NCBI RefSeq assembly: GCF_018320785.1
Contig: NC_054865.1
Location: 32,426,398 to 32,490,397 of the forward strand
Source: Cheilinus undulatus
Lineage: Eukaryota > Chordata > Actinopteri > Labriformes > Labridae
Length of the DNA: 64,000 nucleotides
Reading direction: 5' to 3'
The first letter of the stretch is position 1. The number at the start of each line of letters is the position of its first letter. The position numbers and the translations under genes are program-made. This document shows, one piece after another, positions 14,080-26,290 of the stretch. The notes under the pieces were generated by a model that was not told the DNA's origin, did not search any database, and was given only the letters and a program-made list of their open reading frames with translations.

Positions 14080-14620
14080 ATATTGTTGGCTGTAATGCAG
14101 TCAGGCCTTAAAGAGCATCTTTGTTATAGTGCCACAATACGGCCATGACAAGCTTTCATAATGAGTAATACCACATAAGGCTGAAGCTGCTATATAACAA
14201 ACTTGGGCACGAATTTGACAGACTGGAACAACAATCCTGATAAAGCCAAGCTAGCAACTAAGTAAAAACGGAGCATACAGCAAATACAGCAGCCTGCCCC
14301 CATTTCCCTAAGGGCTCCCTCCTACTCAATAGCGTCAGACAAGGCAGACAAACGATGATAAAGTGATCCTCTCATGACTTTGACAGGCACCGCAGACAGC
14401 AGCAGGGCCAGCCCACGCAATAACGCCAGTCAAGCGGGCTCTCGCTCAGAGCACAGCACTGAGACACATGTTTCATCTGCAATAATGCAGTCAAAGTAAA
14501 CACCTACGCTCACAGACGTGTGCCTAATTACCAGCAGCACATTAATAAGTACAAGCATATTGCTGCTGTCAGATCAATAGCATATGCCTTGAGATGTCTG
14601 TTTTCTCCTAGCATTTCAAA
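14080..14620. promoter_or_regulatory. Candidate conserved noncoding element
   Basis: A GC-richer, repeat-free block with many CAGC words, GTAAACA (forkhead-like), CTAATTA and TAATGCAGTCA. It lies in the desert between transposons. The function is inferred from composition only. Confidence 0.3.
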
Positions 14621-15625
14621 TGAGCAAACTTGCAACTTTGCAAGCAAGCTATAATGGGTTTCAACTGGGGTTGGTAAGGATAAAAGATTATGAGAACTGG
14701 CCTTTATGTTTAGAAATCCTAAAATACAACTTGTAGAACAATAGTTAGTCCTTTTTCATTTATTTTACGCTCTTTATACTATAGATGAGGCAATAACTGT
14801 GCAACATGATGGTCATGTATAAAAAGCATGTCTGTAAAGGATTTCCTACAATTCTTTGGGGATATCTAAAGTCTACAAAGTCTGTGGTCTCTTTGAAATA
14901 GCTGCTTGGTCAGAGTTCTCATAAGTTTTGTCTGTTCGTGCACCAGGTGGTGTGTTTGAATCTGCTCTGGTATGTGTGATGTTTTGCTTTTTGGATTTAA
15001 AAAAAATCTTTAATGTCAAAGTGAAGACATAAAGTAATCTAAATTAAATAAAAATATGTAATGTAAAATCAGTAGCTGCATAAATATTCACCCCCTTCAA
15101 GTCAGTATTTAGTAGATCCACTTTTGACTGCAGTCACAGCACTGAGTCTGTGTGGACAGGTCTCCATCAGTCTTGCACATCTGGACACTGAAATTTTACT
15201 CCATCCTTCTTTGCAAAACTGCTCAAGCTCTGTCAGGTTGCACAGGCTTTCCAGAGTGAACAGGGCTTTCAAGTCCAGCCACAAATTTCCTATTTGATTT
15301 AGATCTGGGCTTTGACTCGGCCACTCCAGAACATTTACCTTGTTGTCTTTAAAAACTGTTTCTGTATAGCTTTCGCTGTATGCTTCAGGTCATTGTCCTG
15401 CTGGAAATAAATGTTCTCCCAAGCCATTTCTCTCTTGTAGACTGAATAAGATTGTCCTCCAGGATTTTCCTGTATTTTGCAGCATTCATTTTACCCTCTA
15501 CCTTTACAAACCTTCCAGGGTTAGCTGCTATGAAGCATCCCTACAGCATGATGCTGCTGCCTCCACCATGGCTCACAGTGGGGATGCGTGTTCATGGTAA
15601 CGTGCAGTGTTTGGTGTCCGCCTAA

Positions 15626-16317
15626 GGCCAGCCACACACTATAGGATTTTAAGCTCGATTTGGAGCAAGATTTGCCTCCCCCCGACGATTGTGGGGGCGT
15701 ATCCCAAGGAGCCTCGTCGCAAACGACTGCTTGCCTGAATAATCCTCATGTTTGTGTTGTCAACACGTTTGTTTAACTGCTCCAAATCACGTTGTAGCCT
15801 CCAAAGTCCTGAATCATAAATATCAAACACATTTGATATTTATGATTCTGGGTTGTAATGCCTCTGACAAAGTCACCACAACAACCAATGAGAGTGAGCA
15901 GACAGGGTAGCGTCACAGCCGGATCATACGTACTTTCACTGCTCACAACCATAAACACAACTGTAACCTAATTCCAACCAGGATTTCGTCCTGAGTCTTT
16001 CCCATGTTTTATAATTTTTGCTTTACCTTTAACACATGCCTGGACAGCCTGTTGTGGAGAGACAGCAAGACCATATCGACAGACATCTGTTTTTTGTTTT
16101 GTTTTGTTTTGTTTTTTTTAAGGCATGTGATCACTGAGGTCGTTGGCAGGTCAGCAGGTGTGTGGTCTCCACTGATCTGACAGTCTGGCTGAGTCGTCTA
16201 GTCTGTGCATTCAGAGGATCAAAGATGAAAATTCTTTTTAAATTGTCCTCATATCTGTGGTCTCTCATGATTTTAAAATCGTTTCAGATTTAAACATCGT
16301 GTAGTGTGTGGCCGGCC
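15626..16317. mobile_element. Nested 692-bp Harbinger-like MITE with TAA target duplication
   Basis: Terminal inverted repeats GGCCAGCCACACACTA and GGCCGGCCACACACTA bound the element. TAA lies on both sides (15623-15625 and 16318-16320), the 3-bp TWA duplication typical of PIF/Harbinger. The Tc1-like sequence resumes exactly after it. It has no transposase and contains a 17-bp perfect hairpin at 15811-15848. Confidence 0.75.
15811..15848. repeat. Perfect 17-bp inverted repeat, 4-base loop
   Basis: Arms GAATCATAAATATCAAA and its exact complement are separated by CACA. It lies inside the nested MITE, and the arms do not extend further. Confidence 0.85.
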
Positions 16318-16864
16318 TAACATCACATCTTGTCTAACTGCATTAAAGCACCATTTTGGTCTCATCAGACCAAAAAACATCCTTCCACCTGGCCACGGAG
16401 GTTCCCACACACCTTTTGGCAAACTCTAGTTGAGATTTAATCTGAGTTTTCTTCATCAATAGCTTTCTCTTTGCCACTCTCCCATAAAGCTTTGACTGGG
16501 GAAGAACCTGGGCAACAGTTGTTGTCTGCAAAGTCTCTCCTATCTCAACTCCTTCAGAGTAGTCAGAGGTGTCTTGGTGGCCTCCCTCACTGGTCTTCTT
16601 GTACGGTCACTCAGGATGGAGGATGGATTTAACTGAACAGGGGATGTTCAGTGCCTTGGAAAAAAAATTTGTATCCATTCCCTGACTTTTCAATAACCTT
16701 TTTTCTGAGTTGCTTGGAGTATTCTTTTTCTTCACAGTGTAATAGTAGCCAGGAATACTGATTAACCAGTGACTGGATTTTCCAGAAGCAGGTATCTTTA
16801 TATAATCATTTGAGACACATTCACTGCAGTCATGTGAACCCCATTTCACTAATTGTGAGACTAC

Positions 16865-16960
16865 TGAATGTGCTGCTGACCTCTTTGCCAGATCACCCTT
16901 GTGAAAGAGATCCTGATCTCAATGGGTTTTTATCTGGTTAAATAAAGGTTGAATTAAATA
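16865..16960 (+). mobile_element. Short LINE/SINE 3' tail inside the Tc1 copy
   Basis: The motif GATCTCAATGGGTTTTTATC followed by TGGTTAAATAAAGGTT and an A/T-rich repeat tail is the common 3' end of fish non-LTR elements. It interrupts the Tc1-like sequence. Family naming is uncertain. Confidence 0.4.
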
Positions 16961-17739
16961 AAATTAATACCAGCACCAATTGGCTGGACCTCTGTTGAAT
17001 TAGGTCAGTCACTTAAAGGGGTGAATATTTATGCAATCATTTATTTCAGATTACATGTTTTTATTCAATTGACTTAATTTTGTAGAAATATGCTTTCACT
17101 TTGACATTAGAGAGTTTTTTTGTTTGTTTGTTTGTTTGTTTTTTTACATTTTTTCCTTGTCAGAAATGCCAAATTATGTTGACCATGATTGATTCATAAA
17201 ATCGTTAAAAGGGTAAAGCATCCAAGGGAGTGAAAATATTTTATAGGCACTGTATGTAACTGTTTTTTAAAGTGCAGTAATATTTATGATTTAAATTTTA
17301 TTCTGAGTGTAGGTTGGAGCCTGAAACCATTAAGGGAACAAGACAAATATCTGTTTTGTCTATCTTGTGTTTTCAAAATAAGCATAGGGGTCTTGAAACA
17401 TAACTGATCATTCATTTTTAACACATTCAAACCAAGAAGAGAGGAAAAACAGGGACTCTTTGGCCAGATATCAGTAGATATTTTGGTGTATAATGGAAGA
17501 ATTCTCCTTTTTTAACAATAGTATTTCATGTGATTAGACTGTCTTTTGCATAAATCTGATTTTGCAATCCGAATCATTTCCATGAGACTTTCCCTTCCAT
17601 TTGTCTTCACTCTTCATACTACATAACTTATGTGAACAAAAAAAAAAAACCATATCACAAGCTGGACGGTTGCTGACTCTAGAAATCTTTTTCAGTATCG
17701 CTCTAAGTGAAATGAATAGAGGCAGTGTTTTCAGCTTCT

Positions 17740-18400
17740 ACCTATATGGTTCCAATCACTGCCTTGCTTGGTCTGCTGGTGATTTTAAAGCAGCAGAAAC
17801 AACCATATTTGATTTGAAGAAGCTCAGGAAATGTAACAAGGCCACAGTGAGAGTGGTAGAGCCAAAAGGTCAAGCATGTAATATCAAGGGGACAGCACAC
17901 TTGTCTCCAGAGCACAATAGCCTCCGGGAGCAGACAGCCTCGAGCCATCTCAACATAAGCCATCCATTTCTCTGTTAATTATAGTCATATTGCTATATTG
18001 AAGTCCAGTGTCCCTTAACATATTCTTTGTTTTGGGCCCTTTTTGTCTCAGGTAATGGAATGTCAGCTCACTGTGATTCCTGCGTGTCACCGAGTGTTGA
18101 TCAAAGTGACCTCTGTACCCCTCTGTTCTTGCAAATCAATACACACAGTCAACAGGAGCTGACAGAGGCAGGCGCAACATATAATAAATGACAATTCACC
18201 ATCACAATGGCAAGAGCATATCTGACAACAACTGCTCATGGCAGTAATTTTCATGTGATGCCGAGCTGTTATGTTCAAATTGGGATTCATTTGCCCGGAC
18301 TGTCTCCCACAGATGCTGATATTACAAGGCTGACTTGTAAGCACCTCATCCCCCAGTCATACGTTCCCACTGAAGCCGTCCCAGCCAAGTGCTGACAGGG
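17740..18400. promoter_or_regulatory. Candidate conserved noncoding element
   Basis: A repeat-free block with moderate GC, several CATTTG/CAGCTG-type and ATTA-core words, and a TTGATCAAAGTGACC run (LEF/TCF-like core). Short ORFs across it have no recognisable protein. The call is based on composition. Confidence 0.3.
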
Positions 18401-19803
18401 GCAGCGGCATTACAGTTGTATCTTTTTATTGTTGTTGTCTTTCAAACGGAGCTTATATTGAAAGCAATTTTCCTCTTAAGGGAGCAAATTGTTCACAGAA
18501 AATTGTAACTGCCATCGCTTGGAGATGATTGGCTGCATTTTTTTGGGGGGGGGGGGTGTTGGCAGGCAAGAATGGAAGGATTTCATACACAGAATGTGGA
18601 AAGGGAGCAGTACAGAAGAGTGAATATTGAAAGATGTGAAAAATGAGTGTGAAATTTCACACGCTTCAGATGATGAGGATGGCTGCTGTTTTGTCAGGTG
18701 GAGGGAAAATAGAAGCGTGATGTGTATTTGTTGATGTGCAAAGAAGGGATGTGTTGGAGGGTGCAGGTTTTATTATAAACTAGACTGTGAGCACAAGAGG
18801 AGAAAAAATGAGACTGGCCATTTCCCTCTGTGTTTTGAAGCTTTGTAAGGATAAAGAGGATTTGCTTCTGCTGGCAGCCTGCCCATCACCTGAAACAGTA
18901 AAGCCAATTACAGAAGAGGGGCTTCTGGGTTAGGTTGTGGGCAAGTATGCCACCACTGTTGCCAAAGGTCAAACATCTGCCATTTAAGGCTGTCAAAAAC
19001 AATCAGAAAGATCTTAAATGTGTGTCTCTGACATGCTTTGGTATCTGTAATCTCATTATTTTAACCCACCAGTAAGAGAATATTCAAGCATCTATGAAGA
19101 TTAAATGTATGATAGCCTACATAAAAAATGATAAAGTCTTAACCTATTATGAAAATGTAAGAGATGTTACTCCTAAAAGCAAATAATGACTAAACTGTTT
19201 TATTCCTACAGAGCAACAATATGACAAAAGTGGCACATCACATTCATGACCAGACCAGAACCAGACTCGAAAAACAGGAAATCTAGCTAGATCTCTCACA
19301 GTGCCATGCAACCTTAGAGTAAACCAACATGGTACATAATTTGAGGGGCAGAAGAAAAAAGAATAAGCTAACTGGAAATGAGTTAAAATTGATGTGATAT
19401 GGTTGTAATGCCCTGATAATAATGCTGCTAAAGTATACCCTTAGATGCTCCCTGTGGTACATACTGGACAGAAGGTGGTAAAGAGTGGTCTCACACCCTC
19501 TTCTTAATTTTTTTTTTCTCTGATTATTTATATTTCAGTTCAATATGCAATCTGTTTGAGTTGTATTGATGACTTATAATGTCCCTTGCTCTTGTGTGAT
19601 ATGTATATATACAATGTCAATGAAGCAAAAAAAAAAAAAAAAAAAAAAAAAAACACAAAAAAGAAAAGTGGCCTGGGTGCCGTTCAAGCAAACAAAACAT
19701 GGAAATGTGCCCTCCAGAATTCTCCTCCAAAGGACAAAATGTGATAAAATGCCTTTTCCTATCCCAACACTTAAATACATAAATAAATAAATAAATAATC
19801 TGA
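18400..19803. other. Non-coding desert DNA ending in a long poly-A tract
   Basis: No gene is seen. A G-run (~18545-18556) and a poly-A tract (19628-19652) occur. The AAAT microsatellite at ~19779-19797 abuts the SINE that follows. Confidence 0.5.
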
Positions 19804-20115
19804 GGGCTGCATGGCGGCGCAGGGGTTAGCCCTGTTGCCTCACAGCAAGAAAATCCCTGGTTCGCTTCCCAGTCAGGGCCTTTCTGTGCAGAGTTTGCAT
19901 GTTTTCCCCATGCACGCGTGGGTTCTCTCCAGGTACTCCGGCTTCCTCCCACCACCAAAAACTTGCTCATTATGTTAATTGGTGACTAAAATTGGCCGTA
20001 GGTGTCAATGTGAGTGTGCCTGGTCGTCTGTCTCTACATACTATGTCAGCCCTGTGATTGACTGGCAACCAGTCCAGGGTGTTCCCCGCCTCTCGCCCAA
20101 TGACAGCTGGGACAC
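19804..20115 (+). mobile_element. tRNA-like SINE (common teleost repeat)
   Basis: The head GGGGTTAGCCCTGTTGCCTC resembles a pol III A box, and GGTTCGCTTCC resembles a B box. The body includes GAGTTTGCATGTT, TCCGGCTTCCTCCCACC, TTAATTGGTGACTAA and CCAGTCCAGGGTGT. I recognise it as a repeat found widely in fish genomes. It is followed by a CA-rich stretch. Confidence 0.7.
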
Positions 20116-20359
20116 ATGTGCACAGACACATGCACACACACAAACACTATTTTAAAATAGCCTAATAAGCTCAATAACATAATCATGCTAATGAAATGAC
20201 AGGCTTTTCATGCATAGGCCTGCAATGGGGACATGGCTGATTTTAGTCATGAGCATTAAAAATGACAAATTTTACTATTTTTCTCAATAATGTAACCATA
20301 ACATTACAGAATGCATGATTGTATCATGCAATGGCTATGAGATCAAAAAATCTGGTTTG

Positions 20360-21125
20360 AATGGGAGTCAATGGGACATTTTTGTCCAAAAGTGATTGTA
20401 AATTTTAAATTGGATGCTACACAAAACCTAATAATGCATCAAAGTCAATATTTTAGCTGATGTTTGACATACCCAGGACTGATTTAAAAAAAAAAAAAAA
20501 AACATCCCCCTAACATTAGTTTTCTGGAAAAGGATTACTGTTTTGGGGGGGGGGGGGGTTTAGAAAAAATATTACCATCCTATAATCAAACTGGCATTTA
20601 AAGGGTTCAAATCCTGAAAATTATTCAATATTTGATTGCTTTGATCAGAACTGAAGTTGGTCAAAAGATCTGACCCAAAAAAGAAAAAAGAAAAAAATAT
20701 AAATGTATACTATTTTTATTGCCATTTTTGGAAGTTGACGTTTTTGTCCTTAATGACTCAAAAGGGTCGTAAATTTTAAATCGGATGCTACACAAAAACT
20801 AATAATGCATCAAAGTCAATATTTTGGCTCGTCATTGACATGTCCATGCTGGATTTAGAAATAATGCCCCAGCCATCCAACATTTGGTTTGAGGAAGATA
20901 TCACTTTTTTTTTTTTGCTTATTTTCATAAAAAGCATTGGCTTTAAGTAATCAAACTGGCATTTAAAGGGTTAAAATCCTCAAAATGATTGAATGTTCTG
21001 TAGTTTTGAGCACAGCTGAAGTTGTTTAAGAGATTTATCCAAAAAGAAGCAGAAAAAAGATCAATCTGTTAAGTTTTTATAGCAGTTTTTTGGAAGTGGA
21101 CATTTTTGTCCTTAATGGCTTTAAG
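20360..21125. repeat. Tandem repeat, two ~365-bp units plus a partial third
   Basis: Shared blocks recur at an offset of about 360-371 bp: GTAAATTTTAAAT (20398, 20769), ATGCTACACAAAA, AATAATGCATCAAAGTCAAT, CAAACTGGCATTTAAAGGGT and GACATTTTTGTCC (~20376, 20735, 21099). The interior of each unit diverges where homopolymers occur. There is no coding frame. Confidence 0.75.
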
Positions 21126-21770
21126 TGTAGTACATTAGAGTGATGCCTGAGGGTTAATTTTGTGGGGATCAATCCCAAAAAGCAACCTACTACTGTTGTA
21201 TCCACCAGGTGAAGCTATCAATTGCACAAAAGTCTAGCATTCTGTTGAAATCTGCATTTATCAAATTACTGATCTTCTATTATGATCATTGTCTTTGGCT
21301 GCTGAAAGATCTCACAGCAGGCCCAATTTTTCATGTATAAGAAACCTTTAGTTGTGATGTTAACAAATCTCTGAGTTCTCAATTCATTGTTGGAGTTCAG
21401 TCTCACTGTAGTTTGTTCTTTTCTCTCATAAGCCCCTCCACTCCCTCCTCTCTGCCACCACCAGCCAACAGGTCCCTGCAGCTGCTGCTAATTGCCTGGA
21501 TCCTGACATTTCTCTTACTATGGACATAATGAATTATGAAAGTGTCAGGCAAACCTCTCCCTCTCTAACAAACATACACATGCATAAAAGCACACACCTT
21601 CCCACACTTCCCAATAATCCTATTTGTTTAGGACCTGCTTGCCCCATCCATTAGTTGATATTGTTTTCTCTAAACATGACATTGATTCAATTTACCTCCA
21701 ATCAATTTCAAATGGTTCTGACATTCAGATATGACCTTAAAGCCAGGCACAGCAAGAACTATGATTAGGA
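21126..21770. other. Non-coding desert DNA
   Basis: No gene, repeat family or RNA was recognised here. Confidence 0.4.
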
Positions 21771-21779
21771 TTAAACTTT

Positions 21780-22500
21780 TGTTAATGAGGTGATTTCTCT
21801 TCACACGGGGGCGTGTGACACGACCCAACAGGAATGGTCAGTAAAAATTAGATCAATTATTGCGAACGAAAGCGCTTTAACTTGATTAGCCTATGCGCCC
21901 GCTAGTTTGTGTAATTAATAACCCCCTTTCAGCTGCACAGAGCACTTTATTAATAACAGTCTATATCTGTGCTCCTTAATGAAATGGCAGAGGTCAGTGA
22001 TCCGTTCTGCAGGTAATGTCATAATCAATGGTGCCCAACATGCATGTTAATTACCACAGTTATTAATTGTTACAGTTGGACTTGAATGCTACATGCTGTC
22101 AGCTCCTTTGTCCCACCATGTATAGCAATCAGTGGATTGCAAATGGCAAATCTAATTAGCCATTCAGCAGGCAGGCTGGGAATCCAAATGAGACGGTATC
22201 AGGCCTGACAGCTGGCAGCCGAGGCGCCGTTCACACTGGGCCGTGAACAAAACCAGCATTATCCAGTGCCCCGGGAACAACAGGAAAAGGCATGTATCGC
22301 AAACTAATAAATACATTCACAGCAGCGGCCTGCCATATCACACAATGGTCTAATGAAATGCCTGCTTGATGCCTTTGTTTGGGTACAAGGAGTGTTTATG
22401 CATTTATCTGTACAGGGTGCACCTCATCCATCCAGCAGGCAGCACAGAGTCGTTTTAACGGCGAGAGGAAGATTCTGTCCAAGTGCTGCTCCTGATAAAA
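21780..22500. promoter_or_regulatory. Best candidate conserved noncoding element in the desert
   Basis: A repeat-free block about 720 bp long, dense in homeodomain cores: ATCAATTATTGCG, GATTAGCC, GTAATTAATAA, ATGTTAATTACC, TTATTAATTG, CTAATTAGCC. It also has an E-box CAGCTG and GC-rich spacers. It lies in the desert expected to lead to SALL1, which in other vertebrates is surrounded by such elements. The inference rests on composition and synteny. Confidence 0.4.
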
Positions 22501-25228
22501 GCATTATGTAGTGCAATAGCATGGTCAGAAGGGTCGGCTTTTCCATTTAAGTTTAATTTTTGCCTGAGAATATACTGTAATATATATAGATGTTTACCTA
22601 GAGTATTAAGTGAGAATAACATTTCTATTAGTCAAATAAAATAAATGAATTATGCCCAAAAGTTAATACTTTAAAAGCCAACAAGTCAAACTCATCTTGC
22701 ATCTGCTTTTCTCTTTGTGACTATTAAGGTATCCTGTTTAACTGCATCCCTTAAAGGAAATAAAGTTCCTTTCAGTCTAATCATTTCATTGGCTTTTGAT
22801 CATCACATGATTATTGCTTCAGATAACTGCAGATCACTTTGAACATATCAGCCTGATCAAAGCTTTGTTGTTTAGTTTAAGAGAGGAAATCGTGAGGCCA
22901 GTTGTTAAAGGTCATAGATGAAGGGAACAGGACATGCTTTATTTAGCCTAATCTCACCTGCACGCTCTTTTTGCTCTCATTACAGTGGATGATATAATGT
23001 AGATTATTAAAGAGACCAGGAACATGTGTTCTCATAATCACACATCTTGTAATGATTTAATACTTAACTGGCATTTCTGTGCAACGTTTTTTTAACCTTT
23101 GGTGGAAATGACTTACAGTGAATACTTGATGCTTCCTTGTGGGTGAGGGCCTCACAGCACTGAGAACATCAGAGTGGCAGAGGCACTGACTGTATTGGTA
23201 GAGGGTAGATGATCACAGATGGAACAGTATGCCGAGAAAGAACAAGTCAATCTAACAGAGGACTCAGATTATTTTGTTTAATGATAAAAGTCAAGCTTTA
23301 CTGTATTTGGTAATAGTAGTGCCGTTAGTTTCCAGAGATTTTAGTGAGCAATGTCCCTTTAAACAGGATGCTCTTAGGGAAGCTCGTCTATACAGTGCTA
23401 AATATGGGTGTAGATATTCTGTGTTATTCAGCAAGTTTAAGATAAAAATGGGCCATAAAACAATGCTTGCTCAATTGTACACATTATGGAAAATTTTTGA
23501 AGCATTAAACAAAATAACTTGTCCACATGTAGACTCAGAGGGGGAAAGAAACTTTGGACTGGTTAGCTTACCTGGTGGTGCTGGTGTGGAAACTGTGAGC
23601 TCACGCCCATGAGAGCTACCGTTGTCATGAGTGGGACTTCACAACACTGCTTCAGGACATTTCTGATTGAGGATAGCGGCTCACAGATGCCTGCAGCCTG
23701 CATTACTCCCCATCCAGAGTTCCCTGCGTTACAATGTTTTACAAGCCTTCTTCAACTTTCTCAAGATAAACTGGAAAACTGACCCTGACCAGAAGACCTG
23801 AATGGAAATGTGTCATCCAGGTAGGCTTTGGCCTTATTCCTCTAATAGCTGACCATAAGACGAGCTATGCTCATCATGATATGTTTACCTTCCCAAAAAA
23901 TGGTGTGAAACAGTGGGAAAACAAATAAAAACAACTACTAGAAAAATAAAAACTAATGAAAAATCTAAAACTATCATAACCTTGCTGATAAGGGTTCTCT
24001 GATCACCAGCTATTTGTGAACATTTTCATAGGAAAAATGATAAAGATGTTACTGCGACAACTAAAGTTAAGAATGCAGTTTTTCTAACAGCAAAAACTGA
24101 CTATAACACAATGTAATACTTGCAAAATGATATCTACTTTCATATGATCATATATTATAGAATCATACTGACCATAGTTCTTGTTAAGCATGACCATTTC
24201 CTTGATTAGTATAGCTAACCTCGTAACCTGGACTATGAAGCAGCTTACATACAATTCACAGACAGCCACTCTATAGCCATAAGTGATGACTGAGGAAGAA
24301 GCAGAAAAAACATTTTAAAATTTACTGATTTAAAGGATTTGTTAGTGTGCTGCATGCATGTGTGATTTTTTTGTGAAACAAAAAAACAGAACAGAATAAT
24401 ACCATCTCCACTAATGTCAACTGTTTTATCATCCACCTTGAAACATTTTGCATCTACAAATCCAAAAAGCTGGAGTGGAAACATTCAAATAGCTGAATTT
24501 GTGTGTTTGTGTCAGTAAAGAAGTTCTCAGGCTACAGGTTTGCTGGCTCATAAGCCACACACACTGAAAAAAAGCATCCATATTTAAAGCAGGCAGCAGC
24601 TTGTGTCTCCATCCAGAGCACCTGTAAATAATGCAGTGTTAAAGGTGGCACCAGGAGGGAATTAGAGGGTGAACAGGTGGATTATCCACCCCCCCCACCT
24701 ACTCATGCACCAACAACACCACAACACACTGCCATGCCAAGTCTCACTCTCAGCCTCATCCATCCACAGTGTTAACACCACAGGTGCTGAGCCCCAGCAT
24801 GGCGGGCCCAGGGGGCCGCCGGCCTTTCCTCCCGCTGCACTCAAAGCAGTGATGGGCAATAAAAACACTTCACACCTTAAGTGAAAGATACGACTTTAAA
24901 TATTTTACACACATTCTGCATATGCAATTTATCCACACCTGGCTCTTAGAAGCAACAACATCTGGTAGCTGTTGCTTTAGAGGCAATTAATGCTTCATCC
25001 AAGCAGCGAGGTCCTTTCAGAAAAGGTGGGAGAAAGACTTATGTGGTTCTTAGATGAGTACTAATGTGTATGTAATTTAATTGATCAACATATTTCTAAT
25101 TTAAAGGTTAAAGAAGGAATAGATCCTCTAACTGTATGTAAGTAAAGAATATAAAAGCCATGCAATCAGTTACACTTGAAAATATATAGTATGTGAAGTG
25201 TTTTATATACATATAAACATATATCAGA
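22500..25228. other. Non-coding desert DNA
   Basis: No convincing gene is seen. A 112-codon ORF at 23274-23612 has no recognisable motif, no splice context and unremarkable composition. A short GC-rich patch lies at ~24660-24860. Confidence 0.45.
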
Positions 25229-26290
25229 TAGTATTCAGATCCCCTTCACTTTTTCCAGTTTTAGTATGTTGCAGCTTGATGCTACAATCCTAATACATTT
25301 TTTCTTATTTATCTTTACTCAGTACCCCATAAAGACCAAGAGAAAAAAAAGGAATTTTTGCAAATTTGTTAAAAAAGTAAAAAACTGAAATAACACAATG
25401 CCTTATTTATTCAGACTCTTGACTCAGTACTTAGTTCAGGCACTTTTGGCAGCAATTACAGCCTCTAGTCTTTTTGAATATGACACAACAAGCTTTGTGC
25501 ATCTGGACAGGGGGATTTGCTGCCATTCTTCTCTGTAAATCCTCTCAAGCTCAGTCAGGTTGGATGGGAACAATCAGTAGACAGCCATTTTCAGGTCTCT
25601 CCAGAGATGTTAGGGCTCTGGCTGGGCCACTGTAGGACATTCACACTGCCATTCCTGTGTTGTCTTGGCTGTGTGCTTATGGTAATTGTCATGTTGGTAG
25701 GAGAACCTTCAGTTCAGTCTGAGGTCCTGAGTGTTGCAGAGCAGTTTTCATTGATGATATCTCTGTAATTTGCACCATTCAGCTTTCCCTCAACCCTGAC
25801 CAGTCTCCCAGTCCCTAAAGCCAAAAAACACCCCCTCAGCACGATGCTGCCACAATCATGCTTCACTGTTAGGATAGTATTCACAAGGGGATGAGCTGTG
25901 ACTGGTTTCCTTTTGTCTGTTTATTACTGAGGTCAAACAGTCTTGGTTTCATCAGAGCAGAAGATCTTGTTTCTTTAGCCTTCCCAAGATCTGAGCCTTG
26001 CAACCATCCTGCAGGCAGTTCCTTTGACTGCATGGCTTGGTTTTTACTCTGATATGCATTGTCAGCTGTGAGGCCTTAGAGGTGTGTGCCCAAATCATGT
26101 CCAATCAGTTTGATTTAATACAGGTGGACTAATTTGCAATAATCTGTAAAAATAAAATTTAATTCTGTTTTTCTCTTTGGCATGATGGGGTCCTGAGTGT
26201 AGATTAATGAAAACAAAAAAGTTTTTTTAAATGTACCATCAGGCTGCAACATAACAAAACTGAAAAAGTGAAGGGGGTCTGAATAATTTA
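25229..26290 (-). mobile_element. Tc1-like transposon copy with both terminal repeats, dead transposase
   Basis: The ends ATTCAGATCCCCTTCACTTT and, on the opposite strand, ATTCAGACCCCCTTCACTTT form inverted repeats followed by related GTT-TGTTGCAGC-type sequence. Interior phrases (GCAGCAATTACAGCCTC, ACGATGCTGCCACAATCATG, GGTTTCATCAGAGCAGA) are the reverse complement of fish Tc1 transposase. No long open frame remains. Confidence 0.8.

Larger units (their letters stand above)
14999..17252 (-). mobile_element. Tc1-like transposon copy, 5'-truncated and interrupted
   Basis: The right end carries the typical fish Tc1-like terminus (CAGTGCCTATAAAA on the minus strand, bounded by TA). Transposase pieces lie on the minus strand: AKRCVGTSVARWKDVFWSDE with the DDE-family D at 16343-16531, and NLTELEQFCKEGWSKISVSR at 15102-15284. 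The left terminal repeat is missing. A Harbinger-like MITE (15626-16317) and a short LINE-like tail (~16865-16960) sit inside it, so insertion order can be read. The transposase is dead. Confidence 0.85.

Noticed and set aside
17118..17143. (TTTG)n run as a functional repeat
   Set aside because: A simple microsatellite inside the Tc1 copy, without array structure of interest. There are no CRISPR-like spacers anywhere in the window.
17601..17978. 125-codon plus-strand ORF
   Set aside because: No family resemblance. It overlaps a candidate noncoding element and begins in a poly-A stretch.
19617..19970. 117-codon minus-strand ORF
   Set aside because: It is the reverse strand of the SINE and the adjacent poly-A (poly-F) tract.
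23274..23612. 112-codon plus-strand ORF in the desert
   Set aside because: No recognisable motif, no splice partners, AT-rich codon use like the surrounding noncoding DNA. Treated as chance.
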